This document shows, piece by piece, positions 10,501-20,930 of a stretch of DNA of 39,255 nt. How positions within the stretch are numbered: the first letter of the stretch is position 1; each line of letters begins with the position of its first letter. The translations under genes and the position numbers were made by a program. The notes beneath the pieces are model-generated. The model ran no database searches and was not told the origin of the DNA. It worked only from the letters and a program-made list of their open reading frames with translations. The stretch is from Hypsibius dujardini (Eukaryota; Tardigrada; Eutardigrada; Parachela; Hypsibiidae): positions 1 to 39,255 of the forward strand of contig LRSR01004848.1 in assembly GCA_001579985.1 (NCBI GenBank), in the 5' to 3' direction.

Positions 10501-13500
10501 GCGATAATGACCACACGAACCGATCGCGACACCATCACGAGAGAAACTCGTATCTCATCGCCGATACAACAGAACACTACGCCTGTTTACGATGTTTCTC
10601 ATATTCGGTGTCTCTTTTTTGCAGGTGAGACGGGAATCGGCAAATCAACGCTCATCAATTCGCTCTTCAATTACGACTTCAAGCTACCACCCGGCGACTA
10701 CCAGCACGACAGCGTCACCCTCGACAAGCACGCTTTCCGTAGGTCGCCGAGTTACGATCCGTTTTTTTTATTAATTCCCCCACAGACAAATAATGGCGTC
10801 TTTTTGTCTACCGTTTCTTTCACGTTCCTTGGCCTATTATCTCACATCAGAAAGAAGGCAGAATAGCGAGGTGCACAGGCAGGCGAATAGCCAAAGGAGA
10901 ACCAGACAGACAACGACACGCATAGGCACGCATAGGAATGCAGACATATAGACAGACAGACACCGACACAGGCAGACAGACAGTCAAACAGTCAGTCAGT
11001 AATCGAAGTACTTTGGGTAGACAAACGCGTCCACAACTGTCAGACAGGCAGGCAGCCTAGAACTAGATAGTCAGTCACACATGCAAGTAGACAGACAAGC
11101 AACTAGACAATCGATAAAGAGACAGACAGACCGACAAAGTAGATATAATGTAGATTTACTTTTAGGCAGATGGTCACTTCAAGGAGTCTGTTTTTTATCG
11201 TATTTTGGGCCTATAATCACAAGTCTTTTCTTGTTTTGCCGGTAGAATTGGAGGAAGGATCTGTCCGGCTGCACCTGACCATCATTGAGACCAAGGGTTA
11301 CGGAGATCAGCTCAACATGACCGACAGGTATTGCGAAGCGATAGACACTACCCATAACCGACAGTCACAATCATACGCTTCATCATTTTTCGACGTGAAA
11401 GCATGCGCACGCGGTGTGGGCGAGATAGAAGATGATAGTGGTATTGCTAGTGATTAATGAGCGACCGACGGCAAGAGAGTCTTTCATTTATTGAGGCTGT
11501 GCGTTTTTTTTGCTTGATTTCAGCTGTCAAGGCATCGTCGAGTACATTGACAAACAGTATGAAGCCTACTTTCAAGAAGAGAGTCAAGTGGTCCGCCGGC
11601 TGTCCGATTACAAGGACACTCGCATCCACGTCTGCTTATTCCTCCTCGCACCCACCGGATCAAAGTATGGGAACCTTGATTGTGGATTGAATGTTTGGAA
11701 AATCTGTTGTCCGTTTAGTTCTGCCTGTCTGTATGTTTGTCTGCCTATCTCACAGTCTGTCTGTTTGCCAGTCTGTCTGTTTATCTTTCTACTTGTTTGC
11801 TTGCCTGTCCCTGAAGTATATCTATTTGTCTGTCACTATTTGTCTGCCACTGTTTACTTGCGTGTCCCACTGCCTGTGTCTGTCAGTCTGCCGGTCTTCG
11901 TTCATGCCTGTCTGGCTGCCATCGTATTTGCTCACAATTTATGCCTGTATATCTTCCTGCCTGATTGTGTGGTATCTTCCTGTCTGCCTGTCACTCTATA
12001 TCTGTCTGTTTGCCTGCCTGCCTATCTGTCTGTCTTTCTGCTTGTCTGTCTGCCCGGTCTTACTACCTGTCTACCTATGGTTGCTTGCCTCCCTTACCTG
12101 GTTGTCTGTCTACAGTCGATTTAGCTGCCTCATTATTTGTCATGCTTTACCGGCCTGTCGGTCTTTGAGAACTTTCTATCTGGTCGTCTGGTTCCATTTC
12201 GTCTGCCTGTTTCTGTCCAGAAACTTAGTTTCCTCTAATGTCTTCCAGACTTTGCTTGTCTGTCGCATTAACATTGTTTTCTATGGCTGCATGTCGGTCT
12301 CAAGTTTGCATTGTTGTAATGGCGGTTACTTGTTTTCTGTTAAATTCAATTTACGCTTCTGCACGTCGGTCTGAATTATACATGTGCGGTTAATTATTAG
12401 GTGTTTTGTTCAACCGCCGTGCGCTTGTCCGTTTACTTTATATGTCGTCGCTTCACTTTTTTCTTGTCTTTTTTCCCCCGCAACTGAAAAGTAGAGTAAA
12501 GTAAACTCACGGCTTCCCGCGGCGTCGAACCAATTAATCGTTACATTTCGTGTTCTCACCTGCTGCTTTTTCTCTCGTTTTTCCTTTGCTGTGTAGTGTC
12601 CGCGCTTTGGACCTGGAATGTATGAAACTACTGAGCAACAAGGTGAACATCATACCGGTGATTGCTCGCGGCGACTCGCTCACCAAAAAAGAGCTGGACA
12701 GCTTTAAACGTCGGGTACGTCAAACAAAGAAAAGAATGATTGATTCGCGATTGGTTCGCAACAAAAAACCGCAGTCCATTTGACCTACTTTCTGTCGTGA
12801 AGACGAACACTACAATTACTATTTTTTTAACCGCAGTCTTACTTCATTTTTGAGAATGCTTCATCATCGCTATAGGAAAATGATTCTGTCTCGGAACACA
12901 AATGGCTCAATTGTGTTCTTGTAAATTTATTTTTGTAATATTTAGTTTTTATCATGTACAGAGTAGTCGGGTCTGTAATTTAATAGCAATTAACCACATT
13001 CATTCAGTTGAAAATCGATCAATCAATCAATCGATCATATGAATGTATTTTCTGTTTTCATCGTTGCCCTCAACTCATTTGACATTTAAATTAATCCCGT
13101 CCGGTCCGGTAAAATAATTATATCTCGCTGTTTTCATTTATCCACTTAGTTTTTAAGTTAACCCCTCATTCTGGAAATTATTTCATATTTCGTTGTCCTT
13201 TTCATTTTTCAGAAGTTTTTATTCATTTAATTATTCTGTAATGTAAAATTAATTAATCCTACCTTCTTAAACTAAATTTTATTAGTAACAACCTATGGAT
13301 TAATATCAATTATAATTAATAGTCTTAATTTTTCGCCAAGCGGAGGATAGCTTCTCGTAGCGTCACATTAATGATATTTTCGGAATTTAAACAACGAAAT
13401 GCTGTTTTAAATCATCTTCTTTCGTTTTATGATTTAGTTATTCTGCAGTTTAAGATCAAATACCCTTCCCCCATTGACCCAAGATCACTTAAAAATTTAA

Positions 13501-14882
13501 TAGTTTGATTTATATGTATTTAATTATGTATTCCGATATCGGGATATCATGTCTGTAAACCTTTTCTTTACCGCACAGATAATGGCGGAGATTCACCAGC
13601 ACAAGATCAGCATCTACAGCTTCCCTGAGGACGACGGCCAAGTGGCCGACTTGAATCGCAAGATGAATGTAGGTGGAGGTGGCCACCAACCAATACTTTG
13701 GTGGCTTTTTTCATTACCTTTTATTGTTTTTTTTTTCGCTGTTGTTTGTGTAGGCTGATGTGCCATTTGCAGTGGTGGGCAGCTCGGAAGTGCACGAAGT
13801 GGCCGGTCATAAGGCGCGAGCGCGTGTTTACCCATGGGGCATTGTCGACAGTAAGCGGATGGATCATCAATTTAAATGCATTTTCAGACAAGGCAGATGA
13901 AAAAACAGAAGAAAGTTGCGAACACAGGCAAACTAACAGTCAATTGGTGGCTCCGACAAGCAGACAGTGAAGGCTCAGACATCTAAATCATACAATCTAG
14001 GACACAGGCAGACAGCCAGTTAATGGCACGAACATTTAAGCGAACAAACAGCGGGAGGCATATGCGTTAAGGCAGACAGCCAGTTGGTGGCACAGACATT
14101 CAGACAAAACATACAGCGAAAAGAACAGACATCCAGACAATCATATATTCTAGGACACAGGCAAACAACCAGTTGATGGCACGAACATTTAAACGAACAG
14201 GCAGCGGAATGCATAGACGTTAAGGCAGACAGCCAGTTGGTGGGTCTGACATTTATCAGACCAATGGACGTTGGATGACGCAGACTTTCAGACAAACATA
14301 CAGTGAAGAGAACAGACATTCATGCAGGCAAATACACAGGCCGGCCGACAGCCGGACAAACAGCGAAAGAGGAAGCTATTTAGGATGTCTGGCAATGGCT
14401 TGGGGACAAACATACAAAGTGAATATTAATTATGCGAGCTTTCAGGCACATATAATGATTGTAAAAGTCGAACTTATCTTTCAATTACAGTGATTTACAT
14501 TTTTCATGGATGATTTTTTGCAGTTGAGAATGAAGCGCACTGTGACTTTACCCGCTTCCGTGAGGCTCTGCTGCGCGTGAACATGGACCACCTCATGCAG
14601 ACAACCAATCTGCGCCACTATGAAGTGTACCGCGACCGGAGGATGACCGAGTTGGGCTACGGAGAGAACGAGCCGCAGAACTTCATGGAGACCATCACGC
14701 GGCTGCGGCAGACTAATGAACAAAAGTACCGGCAGAAGGAGGAGGAGACGAGAACGTCCTTTGTTAATAAAGTCCGCGAGAAGGAGGCGGAATTGAAGGA
14801 GCGGGAACGAGAGGTAAACATGCCACTTTGGGGTAGACAAATTGAACGAACTCAGTTGTGCGCTAGAGTGGCAGCGGTATGC

Positions 14883-14944
<62 letters not shown>

Positions 14945-15221
14945 TTACATACAGGTAGGCAGGCAGTCAGGCAGACAGACTGACAAACAGACAAACAAAT
15001 GGACAGACATACATGAGAGACTGAGTGTTTAATTCGTGTTTGTCGTGGAATTGTAGCTTCATTCTCAGTTCGAGCATCGCAAGGCTGAATTCAGCGACCA
15101 CGTTCTGGAGATCAACACCCAACAAAGTGCCCTTCAGAAGGAAGTGGAGATATTCCATCGTGTCAAGAGTGAGCTGGTCAACAGCCAGGCGGGAACTATC
15201 AAGGGCAGCAAGAAAAAGTAG
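7592..15221 (+). CDS. septin, SEPT6 group, with long N-terminal extension
   Basis: Septins are GTP-binding proteins that polymerise into filaments at the cell cortex, in division and in cytoskeletal scaffolding. The core exons are 9130-9274, 10625-10738, 11246-11327, 11524-11664, 12597-12714, 13579-13668, 13754-13850, 14524-14813 and 15057-15221. They sum to 1242 nt (413 codons plus stop) with every phase compatible. [13 protein letters not shown] marks the SEPT6/8/10/11 group; then come the P-loop GETGIGKS, G3 ETKGYGD, G4 ARGD (usually AKAD), the septin-unique region [16 protein letters not shown] and a C-terminal coiled coil rich in KEKE. Upstream exons 7592-7759, 8331-8525, 8588-8777 and about 8923-9059 add roughly 230 residues rich in Ser with an Asp run. 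The junction in 8778-8937 is uncertain. An acceptor CTGCAG precedes the ATG, implying a 5' UTR intron. The model gives 643 aa. Confidence 0.9.
8778..8922 (+). other. candidate intron in the septin N-terminal extension
   Basis: The upstream exon reads in one frame through the Asp run and the core reads in another, so an intron of length 1 modulo 3 must lie between. The donor GTAAAT at 8778 paired with acceptors ending at 8922 (TTCAG) or 8937 (TTGCAG) both restore the frame. The bases also look coding in the downstream frame, so a different donor is possible. Confidence 0.4.
9275..10624 (+). other. septin intron splitting the P-loop
   Basis: This 1350-bp intron (donor GTAAGG, acceptor TTTGCAG) interrupts the P-loop codons just before GETGIGKS. 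It is AT-rich, with TATATATTTATATATAAATA at about 10299-10318. I see no nested gene. Confidence 0.8.
10870..11150. repeat. degenerate CAGACA-type repeat in septin intron
   Basis: The intron between exons 10625-10738 and 11246-11327 is filled with imperfect CAGACAGA/CAGTCAGT units. This is simple-sequence expansion with no open frame of interest. Confidence 0.75.
11695..12200. repeat. degenerate CTGT/CCTG-rich repeat in septin intron
   Basis: About 500 bp of imperfect TGTCTG and TGCCTG units fill the intron 11665-12596. Two overlapping frames give Cys/Leu/Ser/Val-rich pseudo-proteins only because the repeat lacks stops. It is the complementary orientation to the CAGACA block at 10870-11150 in the same gene. 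Confidence 0.8.
13988..14320. repeat. tandem repeat, about 152-bp unit, two copies, in septin intron
   Basis: The segment starting ATCATACAATCTAGGACACA at 13988 recurs as ATCATATATTCTAGGACACA at about 14140. Both contain GGCACGAACATTTAA and, later, GTTAAGGCAGACAGCCAGTT in the same order. The second copy carries an extra segment before its end. Confidence 0.75.
14882..14942. repeat. (GACA)n microsatellite in septin intron
   Basis: About 14 perfect CAGA units inside the 243-bp intron 14814-15056, followed by degenerate units to about 15010. Confidence 0.9.
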
Positions 15222-16204
15222 AATATCATCTTTCTCGTGCACTAAGCATTCCATTTTGTGCCTGACTTTTGTCGATTTGTGTGTATGCTTGTGTTACGAA
15301 CATCTCTTCCTTTCTCACTGGCCAAAGAGTCTCTTTGCGTGATCTGTCCCTGTTTTTTTGGACGAACCACGCCCGCGCTTGTCTTTTTCTACCCATTAGT
15401 CCATATTTTAAATTCCTTGGTCGTTTTCATCGAGCACCGTTTGGGAATAACTGCTGACAGACCATCATGCCGCCGAAAAGAGCCACACAACACACAAAAT
15501 TCTTTTTAGGCTTGAAAGAGTTGAGCCATAGGCAACAGGCCATAGACAACGGGCAAGATCTAAGACTGGAGAGGCTTGCACTCGCCTATTTGGGAGAAGG
15601 CTTCTCCGCATTGCGAGAGGTTTGGCGTGGGACGCTTGGGTCGGGTAAATGACATCTGATCCGCTTTGATTGACAGTCAGTGTAGTGTGGAGTTGGTCGG
15701 AGCAGCACACTGTATGGTCAAGAACCAATAGATGTGTACGTGTGCGACTACTGTACAACAATTGATCGTCCCTATTCAGAAGGGCTCGGCATAGGAATTG
15801 ACATGACTGTATTTCTTTTTTTAAATAGTGGGAATAGTTTAAATAATTGTTATAGCAACCGGGATTTTTTTAAGGGCACTCCAAGGGTTAAATGACTGTC
15901 ATTCCGTAGATTCTTCCATGGTTACGACGGTTATAACCTCTTGTTGAACTTGCGATCCCGAAATCGCGTTCAACACAATTGAAGCCCTGAAATTTTATAC
16001 TGACGGATTGAATGAGTTTATACAGTTTATATATTCTACAATTAGCCATGATAAAAAAGAAACAATTTGACACGTCTATGTGTCCAGCAAAGCCGATTAT
16101 CAGCAAATGATTCGAGAATGGGAACAGCTTGAGACCATTTACAGACATTTTTATACTTCATACATCAGAAAAGAACAAATGTGTCGTCCTTGCAAAATAA
16201 TAAA
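15222..16204. other. septin 3' UTR and convergent intergenic spacer
   Basis: This region holds the septin 3' UTR and the downstream end of the minus-strand secreted-protein gene. No canonical AATAAA is obvious within 250 bp of the septin stop. A 61-codon frame at 15467-15652 (MPPKRATQ start) is the only ATG frame of note; it has no recognisable motif and I do not call it a gene. Confidence 0.45.
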
Positions 16205-16804
16205 TCAGCGACCTATTCCCGGCTGGGCTTGTATGCACGATAGTGCCGGTTGCAAACATAAGGTACAGGTTGCTGGTGAGGTACAACCTGTGCCGGCACA
16301 AGAGGCGGGAGTAGTGGTACTTATCGTGGCAGTGCAAGTACAAACTGGACACGTCGTGCGTGGATTAAGCAGTTGCGATCCCAGGAATCCCAAGACCCCG
16401 CCGCCGACGAGACCACCAAGGTTTCCACCGACGCCTTGCCCGCCATTCTCGCCCAGATAAGCACGACAGCTAGCGGTCAGTTGTTCTGGACTGAGTTGGT
16501 CGTCGTCGCGGTGGTTGTTACGCCAGAACAAAAGGAGAGTCAGAAGGAGCTCGTTGTTTTGTCGCGAGAGCAGCTGCGGTTGATCAAATTGTCGACTACT
16601 GGGATTCAATTCATCGCAGCTATCTAATACGGCGTTCAGTTCGTTCAAACAAGGAATTTTAACTTTATGAGTGACATTTCTGCTTTGATAAGCGGATAGC
16701 ACTGGGTGTAATGGTTCCTCAGAAGACACAATTCCAGTAGTACTACTGACAAGTATCGTTAAGCCACACACCACAGAGAAAGCCACAATTTTAGGTAAAG
16801 TCAT
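16205..16804 (-). CDS. small secreted Cys-rich protein, family copy 1 (199 aa)
   Basis: Unrecognised family; function unknown. The first ATG at 16804 begins MTLPKIVAFSVVCGLTILVS, a typical signal peptide. The upstream in-frame codons lack an ATG. The mature part carries KIPCLNELNAVLDSC, then a leucine-rich helix NNELLLTLLLFWRNN, then LSPEQLTASCRAYLGE. Next comes a glycine-rich hydrophobic stretch LGGLVGGGVLGFLGSQLL, and last a Thr/Ser/Cys-rich tail with eight cysteines (CPVC, TC, SC, GC, TC, LC and SC spacing). The gene is intronless. TATACAAA on the minus strand at 16860-16867 is a plausible TATA box 56 nt upstream. Closest relatives seen are the copies at 19320-19849 (broken) and 24799-25377. 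It could be a structural, defence or reproductive secreted protein; nothing in the sequence decides this. Confidence 0.75.
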   Translation of the reverse strand: MTLPKIVAFSVVCGLTILVSSTTGIVSSEEPLHPVLSAYQSRNVTHKVKIPCLNELNAVLDSCDELNPSSRQFDQPQLLSRQNNELLLTLLLFWRNNHRDDDQLSPEQLTASCRAYLGENGGQGVGGNLGGLVGGGVLGFLGSQLLNPRTTCPVCTCTATISTTTPASCAGTGCTSPATCTLCLQPALSCIQAQPGIGR

Positions 16805-16859
16805 TTTTGCCGACCAAGCGAAATCCAAGTGCGAAAGCCAAAATTTTTCCCGAACCGCG

Positions 16860-16867
16860 TTTGTATA
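16860..16867 (-). promoter_or_regulatory. candidate TATA box of secreted-protein copy 1
   Basis: TATACAAA on the minus strand, 56 nt upstream of the ATG at 16804. Position and composition fit a core promoter; no other support. Confidence 0.35.
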
Positions 16868-19243
16868 TTAGCAGTTAAATAGACAATCCACTGTCGCCGC
16901 AAAACTGAGGCGTGATACTACTTGTCATAAAAAGCGACAGTCAAAGCACGGTATGATTCAAAAGGGCCATCCATGAACTTGTTTCTGTGATTCTATTTCG
17001 AATGTCTGAACCTCGAGGTTGACGTTATGCCTTGTAATGATATCTCATCGATTTTTCGCCTTTGTAATAAAATTTTGCATCTACCCCTCAATCTCCTCGT
17101 ATGCTTAATCAGCTACGTAATTTGTGTGCGGCCTTAAGATATCGGTGATGTCGCATGATATACCATCGACAATTGATTGTAATAACTACTAACCCTGTTT
17201 CTCTCTGTTGCAGATAATTTACTCAGTCGAGTATTATTTGCTCTGGTAATGTAAATAAACGGGCCATCTTCTTACGACGATGAACTGGGTGCATGAGCAA
17301 AGCATCATTAAAATGGTTGATCACATCTGAACATCGAGAATGGGTCGATGCCGAGGGCAAGTCATAGATGGAAATGCTAGTATGCGCACACTCAGAGAAG
17401 TGTGTTTAACTACCCCTAGTAGTTCATGAGTAACAGTGTAGCATTAGAAACAGTGTCGATTTACCGCAGATTCTCGTTCACGATACAGCCAGTATTGCTT
17501 TCTTTCTGTGGTAGTTTCTTCCTCGCAGCCTGGTGGTTTCTGAGCACCGATATTAATGCACGTTTTTCATGTTCTATCACCCCACGGATGGGACGTACTG
17601 CTTTCTTTGTTGCTTTGACATGGTTTCCAAAACACAGCATTCAGTTCGTTCCAGTCTTAAATTTTGGAATGAATTGAACGCTGTTATTTGGCAATCATCG
17701 AAAACAAAAGACGTTCTCACCCCTTTAGGCTGCATTTCCACTACGATGGTGAACCGTCTCCTTTCAAGGTTAACTCCACACAGGTAGGTTTCCGAAAAAT
17801 CTGCATATTGCTCGCTTACACTATTACGGACGAAATCCTGTTTCTCAAAAAGATTAAGTCTAAAGCAAATGTTTGCTTTTCTGTCGGTAGCATTTTGCGG
17901 CTGATCTTTGCAAGGTGCCTACTGCCTAATGAAAATCGTGCTTGATTTTTTTATAATACACATGGGGCTGCAATGCTGTCCGATTCGATTTTAAACGCAG
18001 CCTCAATAACATGAGTAGGCGCTCATCCTAGCAGGCCTTAATGGCTGGGCGTGTGTTTCGGGCAACTAGTCCGGACAACTAATTCCAGCCATATGTGTAC
18101 TAAAGACATTTGAACTTATATTATACTTCTAAAAAAAACTGCTAAAGAAATACTGGTACGTGAAGATTACTCACTCCTGTTCTTTATTGTCGATAAACGC
18201 TGCTGACGACAAATCCAATCTTTCTCTTTGGAGCGGCCTCAATCTCCTGTAATATCTAGCAAATTCTCATTCTGGGCAAGAAAGTTTTAGATGTGGGTAA
18301 GATGCATACCAATATGCCGTCAAGAGCAAATCTCTGAAAACTCTTAGAGCAGGATACAAATCCGTTTAGAGATTATCAACGCGATCTGTTTAGTTGACGC
18401 TCAGGTATGGACTGCCGTTACGAGGCCTGCAAGAAGTTTCAATGGCTGAACACAGTAAGTGGGTCTCCGAGCATCGTCTTTCACATAACTCATGTAGCCT
18501 GGGGCATGCTAATTTATTCAGTCCTATCACTAGCATACGGTGGTGTGGGTGATTCTTTCATGTTTTCGTACGCTCTAGAAACCGAACAACTCGTAGACCT
18601 TAATTTCTACCAAACGTATTGCATTAACAATGAGGCCTGTTGGCATTCGAGAGTTCTTCTTCACTTCAATTGTTCTTGTGATCTTATTTTTAAATTAATA
18701 TTTATTGCCATTACATGATTAACCTTTTAGATTGTAAAATGCACAAAATTACCGGACCTCAAATTAAAACGTGTTGAAATATAAGTTTTGAAACGAAAGT
18801 AAGACTTGCAAAAAATGTTTCTTTTAGTACAACATAGTACAGATAGGTATACAAATCGGCAGCATTTTAAGATAATCTCTTTGAGCTTAGACAATTTCGA
18901 TTTTAATTGATAATTAGGATCGATTTTAGGGAAAGTCTGGAGGATTAATTTTGCCACTCCTTCGGCCGGGCGAGGGGGCAAGCTGTAAAACGTAAAAGTC
19001 AAATAAATTTTGCCCTACCCTCTCCCCCCGGTGTGCAAGGGGGAGGGAGGCCCGGTCAGCCCAACGGTCAAGCTGCAGATACCAGAAAGAATGTCGAAAG
19101 AAGTTCCTAGACGCATTGCGTGATTTGAAAACAGGAATTCCAAAGTTGCACCTTCTCTGTTATGCGATCTTGTTTTCCTAAATTAGTGTGCTTTTCTTTC
19201 GTTCGCGTGTATTCGGTGCAATAATCTTAAAAATCTAAATTAA
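16868..19243. other. intergenic spacer without recognisable gene
   Basis: Several 60-100 codon frames (for example 17426-17677 and 18407-18718 plus) show no family motif, no splice-supported continuation and no clear signal. I see no TIR pair. It separates copy 1 from the broken copy of the secreted-protein family. Confidence 0.5.
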
Positions 19244-19319
19244 TCATAATCTTAGTGAGAAAACAAAAGCAAAGGCATTTGTAATTAGCCATTCACCGAT
19301 CACCAACCACACAATTCTG

Positions 19320-19849
19320 CGTAATGGCGAGACATCCTTTGACAATAGTGATTGACAACCGGCGATGCATTGTGCATTGCAGGCAAATCCCGCCGCCTTC
19401 GATGCAGTGGTGCAAGCCGTCGTTAGGGTTATTGACGTGGGTGTTGGTGTACACCTGACATGGTGTTCGCTGCGATGAAAGTAGCTGGGATCTTTCATCC
19501 AACACGCCCCCACCAACCAAGTCCCCGAGATCTGTCCCCCCCCCCAGTTCGCCCAAATAACTGCGACAAGTGGCAGCCAACTGTTCCGGACTGAGTGAAT
19601 CGTCGTGATAGTGGTTGTTGTGCCAGAAAAGGAGGATGGTCAACAAAAGCTCGTTGTTCTGCCTTGGGTCCTGGATCACTTGGCGGCCACTGGGGTCCGC
19701 TGCTCGCATTTATTCCACACAGCGTTTAGTTTGTTGAGGCAGGGAATCGTTACAATCTTCTTACTGTTGGTCGATGCGTCCAAACATTTTACTCCAAACA
19801 ACGAAAGGAGAAATAGGAACACCTGAAAACTTTCCACTGGTAAATCTAT
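19320..19849 (-). pseudogene. broken copy of the small secreted Cys-rich protein family
   Basis: This is collinear with the intact copies on either side but inactivated. The position matching the ATG of the 24799-25377 copy reads ATA (19847-19849). A hydrophobic leader (VFLFLLSLFGV) and KIVTIPCLNKLNAVWNKC follow. The reading frame shifts near 19700, and the next frame gives DPSGRQ, NNELLLTILLFWHNN, LSPEQLAATCRSYLGE and LVGGGVL. A further shift near TPCQV (about 19465) moves the Cys/Thr tail into the third frame. TATAAG on the minus strand at 19879-19884 sits about 30 nt upstream, so promoter architecture may persist. A TIR element is inserted about 70 bp upstream. Splicing around the breaks is unlikely because the intact copies are intronless. 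Confidence 0.75.
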
Positions 19850-19916
19850 CTTGCAACGAAGTTCAGTAAAACAGCTTCCTTATAAAAACGAGATTCTGAA
19901 CTGAAACGAGGTTTTC

Positions 19917-20497
19917 TTAAGGAAATCACTATAGTCCCACCCTTTCCCACCCATTCACTATGGTCCCACCCTTTTAATTTTTTTAATTGAAATACAATAA
20001 AAAATGACTTTCAAAACGTTACCAGGATACTTAATTATTCATAAGATATATTACTGATTGATGGAATGATTGATATGCAAGAGCCAAACAATTTCCAATA
20101 GTAGTTTATTAGTACTCTGACTTTAGTATCGAGACAAAATGAGTGAGAGTGGCAGCTCCGTCGCAGATGACGAGGATAGCTCAAATGACAATGAAGGTAT
20201 GTCCGACTCGGAACAGACAGCCTCCCAAGAAGCGGAGCAGCTTTACCAACCAAAGATATCGGCAGCGAAAGATCTCAAGAACCGGTATGCTTCATATGCC
20301 GATTGTGAAACTGACTTTCTGCCATAATCTTGTAACCGCTAAAAAAATCGGTAATTAGTCTCGTTGCGTTCGATTTTATCTGTAATAAATCAAGAACAGC
20401 CATCCGTTCCATTATTCAACTTTATTTCAATTAAAAAACCAAAAGGGTGGGACAAGGGTGGGACAAGGGTGGGACAATAGTGGTACCCTTTTCTTAA
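19917..20497. mobile_element. TIR-flanked non-autonomous DNA transposon
   Basis: Long inverted ends share CACTAT(A/T)GTCCCACCC followed by further GTCCCACCC units and TTTTTTAATTGAAAT. The left end is about 19927-20000 and the right end about 20409-20482. TTAA occurs just outside both ends (19917-19920 and 20494-20497), as a piggyBac-type target would give, but the distance from TTAA to the CACTAT core differs by 6 bp between ends. Exact boundaries and superfamily are therefore open. The centre carries only a short acidic frame. Confidence 0.7.
20139..20327 (+). CDS. short acidic ORF inside the TIR element (62 aa)
   Basis: It has an ATG start (MSESGSSVADDEDSSNDNEG), is rich in Asp, Glu and Ser, and ends CETDFLP. 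Acidic N-termini of this kind occur in some transposases, including piggyBac types, so it may be the remnant first part of a transposase. There is no catalytic domain, and it may be non-functional. Confidence 0.3.
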   Translation: MSESGSSVADDEDSSNDNEGMSDSEQTASQEAEQLYQPKISAAKDLKNRYASYADCETDFLP

Positions 20498-20930
20498 ATA
20501 GCGGGGTGGGAAGCTCGCTGATCAACTGTGTCTTGGAAAGTGAGAGTACGTAAGATTAATTTGGAAATTATGGGTGTTACAAAAATAATATAGATTACTA
20601 TAGTTTATCATTGCGTTTTGTTTTCTTACGCCCAATGCCCAATATTTAAATTCAGTTTCGAATGGAAAAACTTTCCTAAATTGGAAAGCCCCATTAGAAT
20701 ATCTTCTTGATCTAAACAACTTGAAGGCAACAAGTACGAGGGGATGATATCGATGGACGGTTGTAAGTTTATTGGGAGACAATTTGTTTTCGGATTACAC
20801 CCAGAAACCTGAGTTTTTGGATGACATCTATAAACGTTCGTTTGAGGGACACGTTTTCGAGGGAAATCCATGAAAAACCCCCTTTTTTGTGACGCTTAAA
20901 ATTAAATATAGTAAGCCATACAGAACATCC
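20498..20930. other. intergenic, no gene recognised
   Basis: Two overlapping minus-strand frames (20522-20871) have no known motif. Nothing else is visible. Confidence 0.4.

Noticed and set aside
11510-12374. Two long Cys/Leu-rich plus-strand frames (204 and 227 codons)
   Set aside because: They are translations of the degenerate TGTCTG/TGCCTG repeat in a septin intron; only the first 50 codons of one frame are a true exon.
15467-15652. 61-codon ORF with ATG just after the septin gene
   Set aside because: No motif, homology or promoter signal seen; a random frame of this length is expected.
17663-17700. Plus-strand WNELNAV string resembling the IPCLNELNAV block of the secreted family
   Set aside because: No other block of the family lies next to it and it is on the opposite strand; seven residues can match by chance.
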